Positions 18,646 through 26,987 of a DNA stretch of 64,000 nt are shown here, in pieces. Within the stretch, counting starts at the first letter, position 1. Each line of letters opens with the position of its first letter. Source of the stretch: Methylotenera sp. L2L1. Its GTDB lineage: Bacteria; Pseudomonadota; Gammaproteobacteria; Burkholderiales; Methylophilaceae. The DNA lies in assembly GCF_000744605.1 (NCBI RefSeq), contig NZ_JQMG01000001.1, positions 620,001-684,000 on the forward strand, written 5' to 3'. A model generated the notes under the pieces. The model was given only the letters and a program-made list of their open reading frames with translations, was not told where the DNA came from and did no database searches. The translations under genes and the position numbers were made by a program.

Positions 18646-19715
18646 AGTGCGAACCCTCGCATTGCAAGTCCACAAGCAATCAATAATGCAGGTGCATCTG
18701 TCGCTGCTTGCTGTGGCCTAACTTTCGCACTAACCGCCATGCTGTGGAAGGGGTTTGCAACAATAGTATTGACCTGCGTGCGATCTTGGACCGTTATATC
18801 AATCTCAGGAATGGAAGCGCACCCGCCTGCCAACACAATATGATCAACACGGTTGTATTGGGTAGAGCTGGTGAAAAACTGCAACGCTCTGGCAACTTCC
18901 ATTGCTAGCAATTGAACAAAAGGTTGCAAGACTTCGCTTTCATAACTTTCTGGCAAGCCACCCTTACGCTTAGCGATTTCAGCCTCTTCTTGCGATAGCC
19001 CAAAACGACGCTGAACCTCTTGTGTTAATTGTGCACCGCCAAAACTTTGCTCACGCGCGTAGATTGGCGCGTTGTTGTGTAGCACATTGATGTGCATCAT
19101 GGTCGCACCGATATCAACGATCATCACAGTCTGCTCACGTCCGGCATTAGGAAGCTGACCGGCAACTAACGTATATGCAGCCTCGGTCGCGTATGACTCT
19201 ACATCCATGACGATGACTTTTAAACCAGCGCCTTCGGCAGCGGCAACGCGATCTTCGATTTTTTCTTTACGTGCAGCAGCGATGAGCACTTCAACTTCAT
19301 CAGGATTATTGGGCGCAGGGCCGAGTACTTGAAAGTCTAGATTCACCTCTTCGAGTGAAAAGGGGATGTATTGATTAGCCTCAGCTTCGACTTGCACTTC
19401 CATGTCTTCTTCACGTAGATCAGCAGACATGACGACTTTTTTAGCAATGACAGCAGAGGAGGGCAATGCTAAGGCAACGCGCTTCTCACGCGAGCCAAGC
19501 AGCTTCCAGCCTAGCTTTACAGCATCAGCAACTTTTTCCAGGTCGCCAACGTTGCCATCAGAAATAGCATCTTTTGCAAGAGGAGAGATTGAATAGTTCT
19601 CAAGTTTGTAACCACCACGCCCATCACTAATAAGCTCAACCATTTTAACTGAGGTTGAGCTTATATCTATTCCTACTAGCGGGGGTACCGATTCTGTAAA
19701 AAAGCTGAATTTCAA
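18642..19715 (-). CDS. pilM: Type IV pilus assembly actin-like ATPase
   Basis: A 357-residue actin/FtsA-fold cytoplasmic protein that nucleates the PilMNO platform. Motifs are 'VGIDISSTSVKMVEL' (phosphate 1), 'IVDIGATMMHINV' (phosphate 2) and 'IVLAGGCASIPEI' (adenosine). It is the first gene of the pilMNOPQ operon and is divergent from mrcA, a very common arrangement in proteobacteria. Transcription must start in the 197-bp region shared with mrcA. Confidence 0.96.
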   Translation of the reverse strand: MKFSFFTESVPPLVGIDISSTSVKMVELISDGRGGYKLENYSISPLAKDAISDGNVGDLEKVADAVKLGWKLLGSREKRVALALPSSAVIAKKVVMSADLREEDMEVQVEAEANQYIPFSLEEVNLDFQVLGPAPNNPDEVEVLIAAARKEKIEDRVAAAEGAGLKVIVMDVESYATEAAYTLVAGQLPNAGREQTVMIVDIGATMMHINVLHNNAPIYAREQSFGGAQLTQEVQRRFGLSQEEAEIAKRKGGLPESYESEVLQPFVQLLAMEVARALQFFTSSTQYNRVDHIVLAGGCASIPEIDITVQDRTQVNTIVANPFHSMAVSAKVRPQQAATDAPALLIACGLAMRGFAL

Positions 19716-19846
19716 ATTGAAATTCCTTTTCTGATTTCGTTAGTTACGAACATTTCTAATAATTTACATTAAATCCTAGCAACAACTTTAAACCCTGTAA
19801 AGCAATTTTTCATTTATTCAAATATTTAACTTTATCTCTCAGTTTA

Positions 19847-19876
19847 TTCGCGTCAACTTGCATAGCAATTTATAAT
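19847..19876 (+). promoter_or_regulatory. Candidate sigma-70 promoter of mrcA
   Basis: A perfect -10 TATAAT lies at 19871-19876, 37 bp before the mrcA ATG. The best -35 (TTCGCG, 18 bp upstream) is weak. The divergent pilM promoter must lie in the same 197-bp gap, but I could not fix it. Confidence 0.4.
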
Positions 19877-19912
19877 AGCGTTACATTTTTAGTTTAAAGA
19901 AATCAATCACTC

Positions 19913-22489
19913 ATGACTCCAAACAAATGGTGGCACTATCTTTTGTTAACAATCGTTGTTAGCGGCCTATCTGCCATTGCTTTTGTAGGGATTGCTGTTG
20001 CAGTCGTTTACCCAAGCTTACCATCGCTTGAAACACTCACAGACTATCGACCCAAGCTACCGTTGCGAGTTTACTCTGAGGATGGCTATTTAATTGAGGA
20101 GTTCGGTGAAGAGCGACGTGCTTATGTAAAAATCAGTGACGTACCCAAAAGCATGAAAGATGCCGTACTTGCGATTGAAGACCGTCGCTTTTATCAACAT
20201 GGTGGTATTGATACCAAAGGCATTCTTCGCGCCATCAAAAACAACCTCACTGGAGTGAGCCATGAGGGTGCAAGCACCATCACCATGCAGGTGGCCAAGA
20301 ATTTTTTCACAAAGCCTAATGGCAAACGCACCCTAGGCACTAAGATCAATGAAGCGTTACTCGCCATTAAAATCGAAAACAATTTAAGTAAAGATAAAAT
20401 TCTTGAGTTGTATATCAACCAAATTTATCTCGGCCAACGTTCTTACGGCTTTGCTGCTGCTTCACAAGTTTACTTTGGCAAACCATTGGAAAAATTAAAT
20501 CTGGCAGAGACTGCCTTACTGGCGGGCCTCCCTAAAGCACCATCTGGTTACAACCCTTACACACATCCTAAGCGTGCCATCGCACGGCAAAACGAAGTAC
20601 TGCGCGATATGTATCGCTATGGATTTATTGAAGAGTCTGTTTACAAAAAAGCGCTGAACCAACCACTTCGATTTAAGGCGTCCAGACAATCTCGTGACTT
20701 ATCAGCAGACTATGTTGCTGAAATGGTCAGAGAAAGCCTATACGCAACCTATCAAGATGAGATTTATAGTAGCGGTTTAAAGGTTTACACCACCGTACGT
20801 AAAGCCAACCAAGAGGCGGCAAACAGTGCGCTTAGAGATGGCATATTAGATTACGACGCACGCCAAGGTTATCGTGGGCCAGAAAAGCTGCTTAAATTAA
20901 GCCAGCCAGCCACTGATGCAGACAAAGAGATCATCACAGAAGCGCTCAGTGATATTGAGATATCAAACGGGTTAATGCCTGCGGCCATTACAAAAATTGC
21001 AGAAAAATCGATTACCGTACATACAAAATATGGTGATGACATTGAAATCAGCGGTAAAGGCTTAGCGTTGATTGATAGAACTCTCAATGAAAAAAATCCC
21101 GAGAAGCGCTTATTAAAAGTGGGTTCAGTGATTCGTATTTTAAACGCATCACCATCTACCCAATCAGGTCAATGGCGAGTGGTTCAGCTACCTCAAGTTG
21201 AATCAGCACTTATCTCCATAGACCCTGAAACTGGCGCAATTCGCGCTTTGGTAGGCGGCTTTGATTTTAATCGCAATAAATTCAATCATGTTACCCAAGC
21301 ATGGCGCCAACCAGGGTCGAGCTTTAAACCTTTCATTTATTCTGCCGCTTTAGAAAAAGGCTACACACCCGCAACCATTGTTGAAGATGAACCTTTAAGC
21401 TTTTCATCTGAAGAAACGGGCAATACAGAATGGACCCCTCAAAATTACGATGCAACATTCGATGGTCCAATTCGACTCAGACAAGCTTTGGCAAAGTCTA
21501 AAAACATGGTGGCGATTCGTGTGTTAGAGAGTATCGGCAAGGGCTATGCACAAGACTACATTACTCGCTTTGGGTTTGCAGCCAAAAATCATCCTGCTTA
21601 TATGACAATGGCACTTGGCGCAGGCTCTGCAACCCCCATGCAAATGGCAAGCGCCTATGCGGTGTTTGCGAATGGTGGTTACCGAGTTAATCCATACTTA
21701 ATTTCTAAAATTGTGGACCATAACGGCAAGCTAATTTCTAAAAGTAAATTTGTAACAGCAAAGCATGATGCGCCACGTGTCATCGATGCGCGCAATGCAT
21801 TCATCATGAACTCAATGATGCAAGATGTGGTGCGATACGGCACGGCAACCAAGGCTTTACAGCTTGGGCGTAGCGATCTAGCAGGCAAAACCGGGACAAC
21901 AAACGACCATTTTGACGCATGGTTTACAGGTTACAGCCCGAAGCAAGTGGCCGTGACATGGGTTGGGTTTGATAAACCTAAACGCCTAGGCCGCAACGAA
22001 ACTGGCGGCTCAACAGCATTGCCAATTTGGATTAAATATATGGCAACCGCACTAAGAAATGTGCCTGAAACTGAAATGCCGGTACCCGATGGGGTGATGG
22101 CGCTACGCGTAGACCCAGTGACTGGGGTAAGGGCGGACAATGATGAAAATGGCATTTATGAATACTTCTATCATGAAAATCCTCCACCTGAAATGGAGAT
22201 TCCATTGCCAGGTATGTTTGAAGAGGAAGCACTACCATTAAGCCAGCCTCAGCAAATGTTACAACCTGAAATCATTTTGCAGCCAAAGAGCTTAATTCCT
22301 AAAGCACCTGAGCAACCATCAAGATTTAAAGAGCCTGGCGCAGCCAAAGCAATTAAACCTGCTGACGCTGCCAGCAACAAAGATTTGGCGACGAATAAAT
22401 CTGCAGAGCAAACAAAAGCTAAAAAACCTGAACCCAGCAATACAGTTGCAGCACACGATCAGGTTCAGCAGCTATTTAACCCGCATTAA
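19913..22489 (+). CDS. mrcA: Penicillin-binding protein 1A (bifunctional)
   Basis: An 858-residue class A PBP that polymerises and cross-links peptidoglycan. An N-terminal membrane anchor (about 9-33) precedes the GT51 domain, with catalytic E89 in 'AIEDRRFYQHGGID' and 'GASTITMQVAKNFF'. The transpeptidase domain has the SxxK serine at 469 ('PGSSFKPF'), an SxN-type 'SKN' and 'KTGTT' near 660. An OB-like insert lies between the domains. The C-terminal 100 residues are Pro/Lys/Ala-rich and probably disordered. The last 14 bp overlap the convergent xth gene. Confidence 0.96.
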   Translation: MTPNKWWHYLLLTIVVSGLSAIAFVGIAVAVVYPSLPSLETLTDYRPKLPLRVYSEDGYLIEEFGEERRAYVKISDVPKSMKDAVLAIEDRRFYQHGGIDTKGILRAIKNNLTGVSHEGASTITMQVAKNFFTKPNGKRTLGTKINEALLAIKIENNLSKDKILELYINQIYLGQRSYGFAAASQVYFGKPLEKLNLAETALLAGLPKAPSGYNPYTHPKRAIARQNEVLRDMYRYGFIEESVYKKALNQPLRFKASRQSRDLSADYVAEMVRESLYATYQDEIYSSGLKVYTTVRKANQEAANSALRDGILDYDARQGYRGPEKLLKLSQPATDADKEIITEALSDIEISNGLMPAAITKIAEKSITVHTKYGDDIEISGKGLALIDRTLNEKNPEKRLLKVGSVIRILNASPSTQSGQWRVVQLPQVESALISIDPETGAIRALVGGFDFNRNKFNHVTQAWRQPGSSFKPFIYSAALEKGYTPATIVEDEPLSFSSEETGNTEWTPQNYDATFDGPIRLRQALAKSKNMVAIRVLESIGKGYAQDYITRFGFAAKNHPAYMTMALGAGSATPMQMASAYAVFANGGYRVNPYLISKIVDHNGKLISKSKFVTAKHDAPRVIDARNAFIMNSMMQDVVRYGTATKALQLGRSDLAGKTGTTNDHFDAWFTGYSPKQVAVTWVGFDKPKRLGRNETGGSTALPIWIKYMATALRNVPETEMPVPDGVMALRVDPVTGVRADNDENGIYEYFYHENPPPEMEIPLPGMFEEEALPLSQPQQMLQPEIILQPKSLIPKAPEQPSRFKEPGAAKAIKPADAASNKDLATNKSAEQTKAKKPEPSNTVAAHDQVQQLFNPH

Positions 22490-23246
22490 GCTCAAGCACT
22501 ACCGGTGTGTGATCAGATGGGCGCTCCAGCTTACGCGGCGCCTTATCTATGTAGGCCGCTTTACATGACGCTTTAAGAGAGTCGCTTACCAGTATATGAT
22601 CGATGCGCATACCTAGATTTCGCCTAAAGCCCATCATACGATAATCCCACCAGCTAAAGCTCTTTTCAGGCTGTTCAAACAACCTGAAACTGTCATGTAA
22701 ACCAAGATTAATTAAACGACTAAACGCCTCCCGCTCTAAAGGCGACACTAATATCTGCCCTTCCCAAGCGGCAGGATCGTGGCAATCACGGTCTTCTGGT
22801 GCAATGTTATAGTCTCCTAGCAAAGCCAATTTTGGATGCTGTGCCAGCTCCGTTTTAAGCCAGTCATTTAATGCAGTTAACCAACGCATTTTATATTGAT
22901 ACTTGTCAGAATCCACTGCCTGACCATTAGGAATATAAGCGCAGACAACACGAACTCCATTAATGTCAGCAGCAATCACACGCTGCTGATCATCATCGAA
23001 ATTGGGAATATTATGCTGCACGTTAAGAATAGGATGACGACTAATAATCGCCACGCCGTTATAGGTTTTTTGACCAATATGCACGGCATGGTAGCCCAAC
23101 TCACGCAATGCCTCATAAGGAAACTTGCTATCCTCTTGCTTGGTTTCTTGCAGGCAAAGTACGTCTGGTTGATTCGCCGTTAACCAGTCCACCACGTGTG
23201 GCAAGCGCACATTAAGAGAATTGACGTTCCAACTAGCTAGTTTCAT
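22476..23246 (-). CDS. xth: Exodeoxyribonuclease III
   Basis: A 256-residue AP endonuclease/3' exonuclease for base excision repair. Motifs are 'ASWNVNSLNVRLPHV', 'CLQETK' (metal Glu about 37), 'LLGDYNIAPEDRD', 'SFSWWDYR' and the catalytic His in 'RPSDHTPVVLEL'. Length is typical of the ExoA/XthA group. It is convergent with mrcA, and the two coding ends overlap by 14 bp. Confidence 0.95.
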   Translation of the reverse strand: MKLASWNVNSLNVRLPHVVDWLTANQPDVLCLQETKQEDSKFPYEALRELGYHAVHIGQKTYNGVAIISRHPILNVQHNIPNFDDDQQRVIAADINGVRVVCAYIPNGQAVDSDKYQYKMRWLTALNDWLKTELAQHPKLALLGDYNIAPEDRDCHDPAAWEGQILVSPLEREAFSRLINLGLHDSFRLFEQPEKSFSWWDYRMMGFRRNLGMRIDHILVSDSLKASCKAAYIDKAPRKLERPSDHTPVVLELNAG

Positions 23247-23453
23247 AGGCTTATGATATTAAAAATACGAGAGTGATTGAATGTGACAGTGCGCAACTCT
23301 AACACGCATCACCACATGGGTCAAAAACCAAAACTCACTCAAAACCATGCGGATAAAAATGTAATGTTTTATCTTTAAACCATCAAAAAGTGTATAGCGC
23401 CACTATTCAGTTTCATGAGTATGGTAAAGTCCGGTTTTTAGAAAAACGAGCCT

Positions 23454-24089
23454 ATGATTAAAGCCGCAATATTTGATATGGACGGCTTGCTGATTGATTC
23501 TGAACGTATCATCATGCAAGCTTGTATAACTGCCGCACAACAAGTTGGCATCACGTACACACAAGCTGAATATGTAGAACTGATTGGCCTTGCTGGGCCA
23601 GATTCCACACGTGTCATGACTGCCCAACTAGGCGGCACTGAACGATTTAATCAAGTGATGGTTGGCTTAGATGCAGAACTGGCAAAGCTAAACCATACTT
23701 TCCCGCTCAAACAAGGCGCCCTTAAGCTACTCCAACATTACCAAGCTAATCATATTGTTTGCAGCGTTGCCTCGTCATCCGCCACGCACCACATTACTCA
23801 CCGCTTAAGCCAAGTTGGCGTCATTGATTATTTTAGCCACATCACCAGCGGGCAAGAAGTAGCGCGAGGCAAACCCAACCCAGACATTTACCTACTAGCG
23901 ATTGAAAGATTAGGCTTAAAAGCAGAACAATGCATTGCTTTTGAAGATAGTGAAGCTGGAGCGCGCGCTGCGATTGCCGCAGGATTAAAAGTGGTTGTCG
24001 TGCCAGACTTAATACAGCCAAGTGACTTTGTCACCAAACATAGCCATCAAATAGTCGGCAACTTGTTAAGTTATTTAGATCAAATTTAA
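23454..24089 (+). CDS. HAD-superfamily hydrolase, subfamily IA
   Basis: A 211-residue phosphatase/phosphomutase-like protein. HAD motif I is 'IFDMDGLLIDSE' (nucleophile D8, acid D10). Motif II is 'VASSSATHH', with a Lys in 'RGKPNPDIYL'. Motif IV is 'IAFEDSEAGARAA'. The helical cap after motif I and the 'DGLLIDSE' signature resemble beta-phosphoglucomutase/GPH-type members. The substrate is unknown. The 3' end overlaps the convergent TPMT gene by 15 bp. Confidence 0.85.
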   Translation: MIKAAIFDMDGLLIDSERIIMQACITAAQQVGITYTQAEYVELIGLAGPDSTRVMTAQLGGTERFNQVMVGLDAELAKLNHTFPLKQGALKLLQHYQANHIVCSVASSSATHHITHRLSQVGVIDYFSHITSGQEVARGKPNPDIYLLAIERLGLKAEQCIAFEDSEAGARAAIAAGLKVVVVPDLIQPSDFVTKHSHQIVGNLLSYLDQI

Positions 24090-24722
24090 GGGCCGCAAAT
24101 GCCAAGCATGTTCCGTAGCGGCACATTTACCCTTTAACCCGCCGGCAACATCCACGCTGGCAAGCAAGGTTAAATTATAGCTCGTTTGATAATGCTGCTT
24201 GACCTCATCCGCCCCGACAGAAAATGGCGGGCCAACCTGCAAAGCTTGGTCGTACTCAAAACAAATCAACAATTGAGGAGCCGCATACGTAAGCGCTATT
24301 ACATGTGCGGCATAACTTTTACGCATATCTTCAGGCAACGCTACCAAAGCGGCTCTGTCATACACAGCATCCACACACCCCAACATATCTGGTGATACTT
24401 CAAAAATATCGCCAACAAACATGTCGAGGTTGGACGTGCTGTAATGTGCAATTTCACCAACCTTGCTAATTGCTGGCGTTAATCCAAAGCTTTTAAATAG
24501 GTCTTCAACAGCAATTAAACTCAGCTCCGCGCCTACAACTCGATAGCCTTGCGCCAATAGCCAAGCAATATCAAGCGTCTTGCCACAGAGAGGTAAAAAT
24601 ATTCGTGAACCAAGTTTTAAATTGAGGCTGGAGAGGTGCGCTACCAATAACGGATTAGCTTCATTTAAATGGAAGCCAATCTCGTTTTTCTGCCATTTTT
24701 GGTGCCAGAAGTCGTGTTTCAT
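24075..24722 (-). CDS. tpm: Thiopurine S-methyltransferase family protein
   Basis: A 215-residue SAM-dependent methyltransferase. The N-terminus 'FWHQKWQKNEIGFHLNEANP' and the glycine-rich block 'FLPLCGKTLDIAWLLAQGYR' with 'VVGAELS' are typical of bacterial TPMT. 'AVYDRAALVALPEDMRKSYA' is also conserved. Bacterial members methylate thiopurines and, in some species, oxyanions of selenium or tellurium. The physiological substrate here is unknown. No selenium or tellurium genes are adjacent. Confidence 0.88.
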   Translation of the reverse strand: MKHDFWHQKWQKNEIGFHLNEANPLLVAHLSSLNLKLGSRIFLPLCGKTLDIAWLLAQGYRVVGAELSLIAVEDLFKSFGLTPAISKVGEIAHYSTSNLDMFVGDIFEVSPDMLGCVDAVYDRAALVALPEDMRKSYAAHVIALTYAAPQLLICFEYDQALQVGPPFSVGADEVKQHYQTSYNLTLLASVDVAGGLKGKCAATEHAWHLRPLNLI

Positions 24723-24731
24723 ACACGTAAG

Positions 24732-26879
24732 TCAAATCGAATTTAACTTCAATAAAATATCAGACTTTTCTTTTTTTAAAGCACTATTTGTTATATCTAT
24801 TGCTGGCTGAAAAATATTCATATCGATTTCGAAATGGTTAAATTCATTTAACAAAGTTTTCCTTGAAAGAAAGAAAACCTTATTTTGTATGTCATCTTTA
24901 CTGCCAGACTTAAAAGAATCGATAATGATATCGCTCAGGAGTTGTTTCTTATCAGTGTTAACCGCATATTTACCTACAAGCTTCTTTTCTACTAAGAGAC
25001 GCAAGTATAAATAGCTAAGACTATGTTTTAACGTTTTGTTTAGCAATGGAAATCTGTCATTTCTTAAGATTGTTAAATTATCAATATCTAAGCCGATAAT
25101 ATCTTGCGCTGATATTTCATAAGTATTATTAATAATTCCAGGCGGAAATAACGTGTTGTAAATGTCTGTAATATTAACTTTCTCAGTTTTATAGCCATGC
25201 ATTATTGATGTCAAACTATTCTTTGAATCAATATCATTAGTTATTTGACAATAACCTCTCATATAGGGCACCAGTGAAATTACAAAGGCTTTCTCGTCAA
25301 CAATCTCAGCAGCAATTCCACTTCTTAACAAGTTAAGTAATTCGTACAAATAAAGCAATATTTTCACTTCATCTGTATTGACTGGTATAAATCCATTTTC
25401 TTCACCGCTAGTGTTATTTATGAAATATAGATTGAAACAGTTTTTATGTTGATGCTCCAGTAACTTTATAAGGTCAGTGTTGTGGGTTAAAACAATAGAT
25501 TTTTTATTGTTAAGAATTTTGATAATTGCGTAAGCAATTTTATTTTTATAGATTGAATCAAAGCTTGATATAGGGTCGTCAAGTACAATAATTTCTTGAC
25601 TAACCTTTTTTGCTTTTAACAACTCAAATGCTAAAGATAAGAAATTTTGCTCGCCATTGCTTAAAGATAAGTCTTGCCTACCTTTATTAAGAAACTCTTG
25701 GTCACCAAGTAGCAATTTAAGATTATTATTTTCATCTCGTTTTAACGTAATTTTTTTGTCTAAACATTCATTTAAAAAGGTTTCAATATAAAGTACGTCT
25801 TCTTCTTCAAATTCAGGTTTTTCAATAAGTAGTTTCTCATACTCACTTTGAATTGAGATTAAGCCACTATCGGCTAAAGTGTTTATGAACAAGTTTGTTA
25901 GTTTCGAGTCAATAATTTCTTCATAAGTTTTGATTTCATTACAAATTTGCGTAATTAAATTTGCGTTCCCATTTATTAATGATGCTTGAAGATTTTCCTG
26001 AATTTTGAAAGGGTCATCCCCACTTATTTTCTTAATAATATTTTCAATTATTAATTTTGTTTGGTCGCTCAATGAATTAATCGTTGTTTGATATAAGTCC
26101 TTTTTAGACTGGAGTAGAATTTCTCTTTTTATTGATGTATCACATACAATACAGTCATCAATATAATGAAACTTTTCTAAAACCTTAATAGCAGTATCGC
26201 TCTCATCAATTTTTCTAATTTGTTTTTCTTCCTTAACTAACTCAAGCTTTATGTTACGTAAAAGACTAATAAGTGAGTTTTTTGCATAGTCATTTATTAC
26301 AAATTTAAGTTTTATTTCATCATGCTCTGGGATATCTTTAATTGTAATTCCGCTAACTTGCTTCAGAAAAGCAACTCTTTCAATGTCTTTCCCTTTAGAT
26401 TTATTATTTGCCAAGTCTGAAATATAACTTTTCAAATCAGGGTTTGTTATTAATTGGGAAATTGGCGAGCTTTTTGTAGTTATTGAGAACGAATTTTTTA
26501 GTCCATCAATAATAGATGTGTAAAGTATTATGAACTTATCTTCTAGTTGTTTTTTTAATTCATATTCTTTTTTAATGTTGTCACCGAGAATGAAGTCTTC
26601 TGTACTGCCAACGATGACATTTCTTCCATTTTGGTCACTGATTACATGTACTATTTTTTCGTTTACTTCTGTGAGAACCTTAGCATCAAACTCCACCTCG
26701 TATTTCGAATTTTTGACTTGGTTCATTACGTTTGTAAAGCTCGTTTTACCTGTCCCATTAGGACCATATAAAACACATATAGATTTATTAGTGAAGTCGA
26801 TAATATTATTAGAAGTCAATGGGTTAAATTCACTACAGAAAATAGTGTCTAGTACAAGTTTATTTATTTGTAATTTCAT
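24732..26879 (-). CDS. AAA_13-like (RloC/PrrC-related) ATPase, probable transferred gene
   Basis: A 715-residue protein with an ABC/SMC-type split ATPase: Walker A 'GPNGTGKTS' (39-47), an ABC signature 'LSLSNGEQ' (about 404-411), Walker B 'IVLDDPISSFD' (431-441) and a switch His in 'LTHNTD' (about 466). The insert (about 100-380) is charged and helical and holds a CxxC (C243, C246), possibly a zinc hook. After the ATPase come 'YMRGYCQI...IMHGY', an R-x3-E (R627/E631) and 'NEFNHFE'. The layout recalls RloC/PrrC anticodon nucleases, but the nuclease residues are not established. The gene is clearly more AT-rich than its neighbours and stands alone, without restriction genes. Confidence 0.6.
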   Translation of the reverse strand: MKLQINKLVLDTIFCSEFNPLTSNNIIDFTNKSICVLYGPNGTGKTSFTNVMNQVKNSKYEVEFDAKVLTEVNEKIVHVISDQNGRNVIVGSTEDFILGDNIKKEYELKKQLEDKFIILYTSIIDGLKNSFSITTKSSPISQLITNPDLKSYISDLANNKSKGKDIERVAFLKQVSGITIKDIPEHDEIKLKFVINDYAKNSLISLLRNIKLELVKEEKQIRKIDESDTAIKVLEKFHYIDDCIVCDTSIKREILLQSKKDLYQTTINSLSDQTKLIIENIIKKISGDDPFKIQENLQASLINGNANLITQICNEIKTYEEIIDSKLTNLFINTLADSGLISIQSEYEKLLIEKPEFEEEDVLYIETFLNECLDKKITLKRDENNNLKLLLGDQEFLNKGRQDLSLSNGEQNFLSLAFELLKAKKVSQEIIVLDDPISSFDSIYKNKIAYAIIKILNNKKSIVLTHNTDLIKLLEHQHKNCFNLYFINNTSGEENGFIPVNTDEVKILLYLYELLNLLRSGIAAEIVDEKAFVISLVPYMRGYCQITNDIDSKNSLTSIMHGYKTEKVNITDIYNTLFPPGIINNTYEISAQDIIGLDIDNLTILRNDRFPLLNKTLKHSLSYLYLRLLVEKKLVGKYAVNTDKKQLLSDIIIDSFKSGSKDDIQNKVFFLSRKTLLNEFNHFEIDMNIFQPAIDITNSALKKEKSDILLKLNSI

Positions 26880-26922
26880 TCACGCGGCCTCTAGAGTAAT
26901 TTGTATTCAATAATTTATTCGG

Positions 26923-26977
26923 ACATTGAACATAAAAAAGCCAAGATATTGAATCTTGGCTTTTTTATGTTCAATGT
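26923..26977 (-). terminator. Perfect 25-bp inverted repeat, terminator of prlC
   Basis: The arms ACATTGAACATAAAAAAGCC-AAGAT and their exact complement enclose a 5-nt loop (ATTGA). The central part is a GCCAAGAT stem flanked by A6/T6 tracts, which serves as a bidirectional terminator. The arms extend a further eight bases beyond the T run with perfect pairing, which is longer than a terminator needs. It lies 10 bp after the prlC stop and upstream of the AAA_13-like gene. Confidence 0.8.
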
Positions 26978-26987
26978 GACATTAAGT

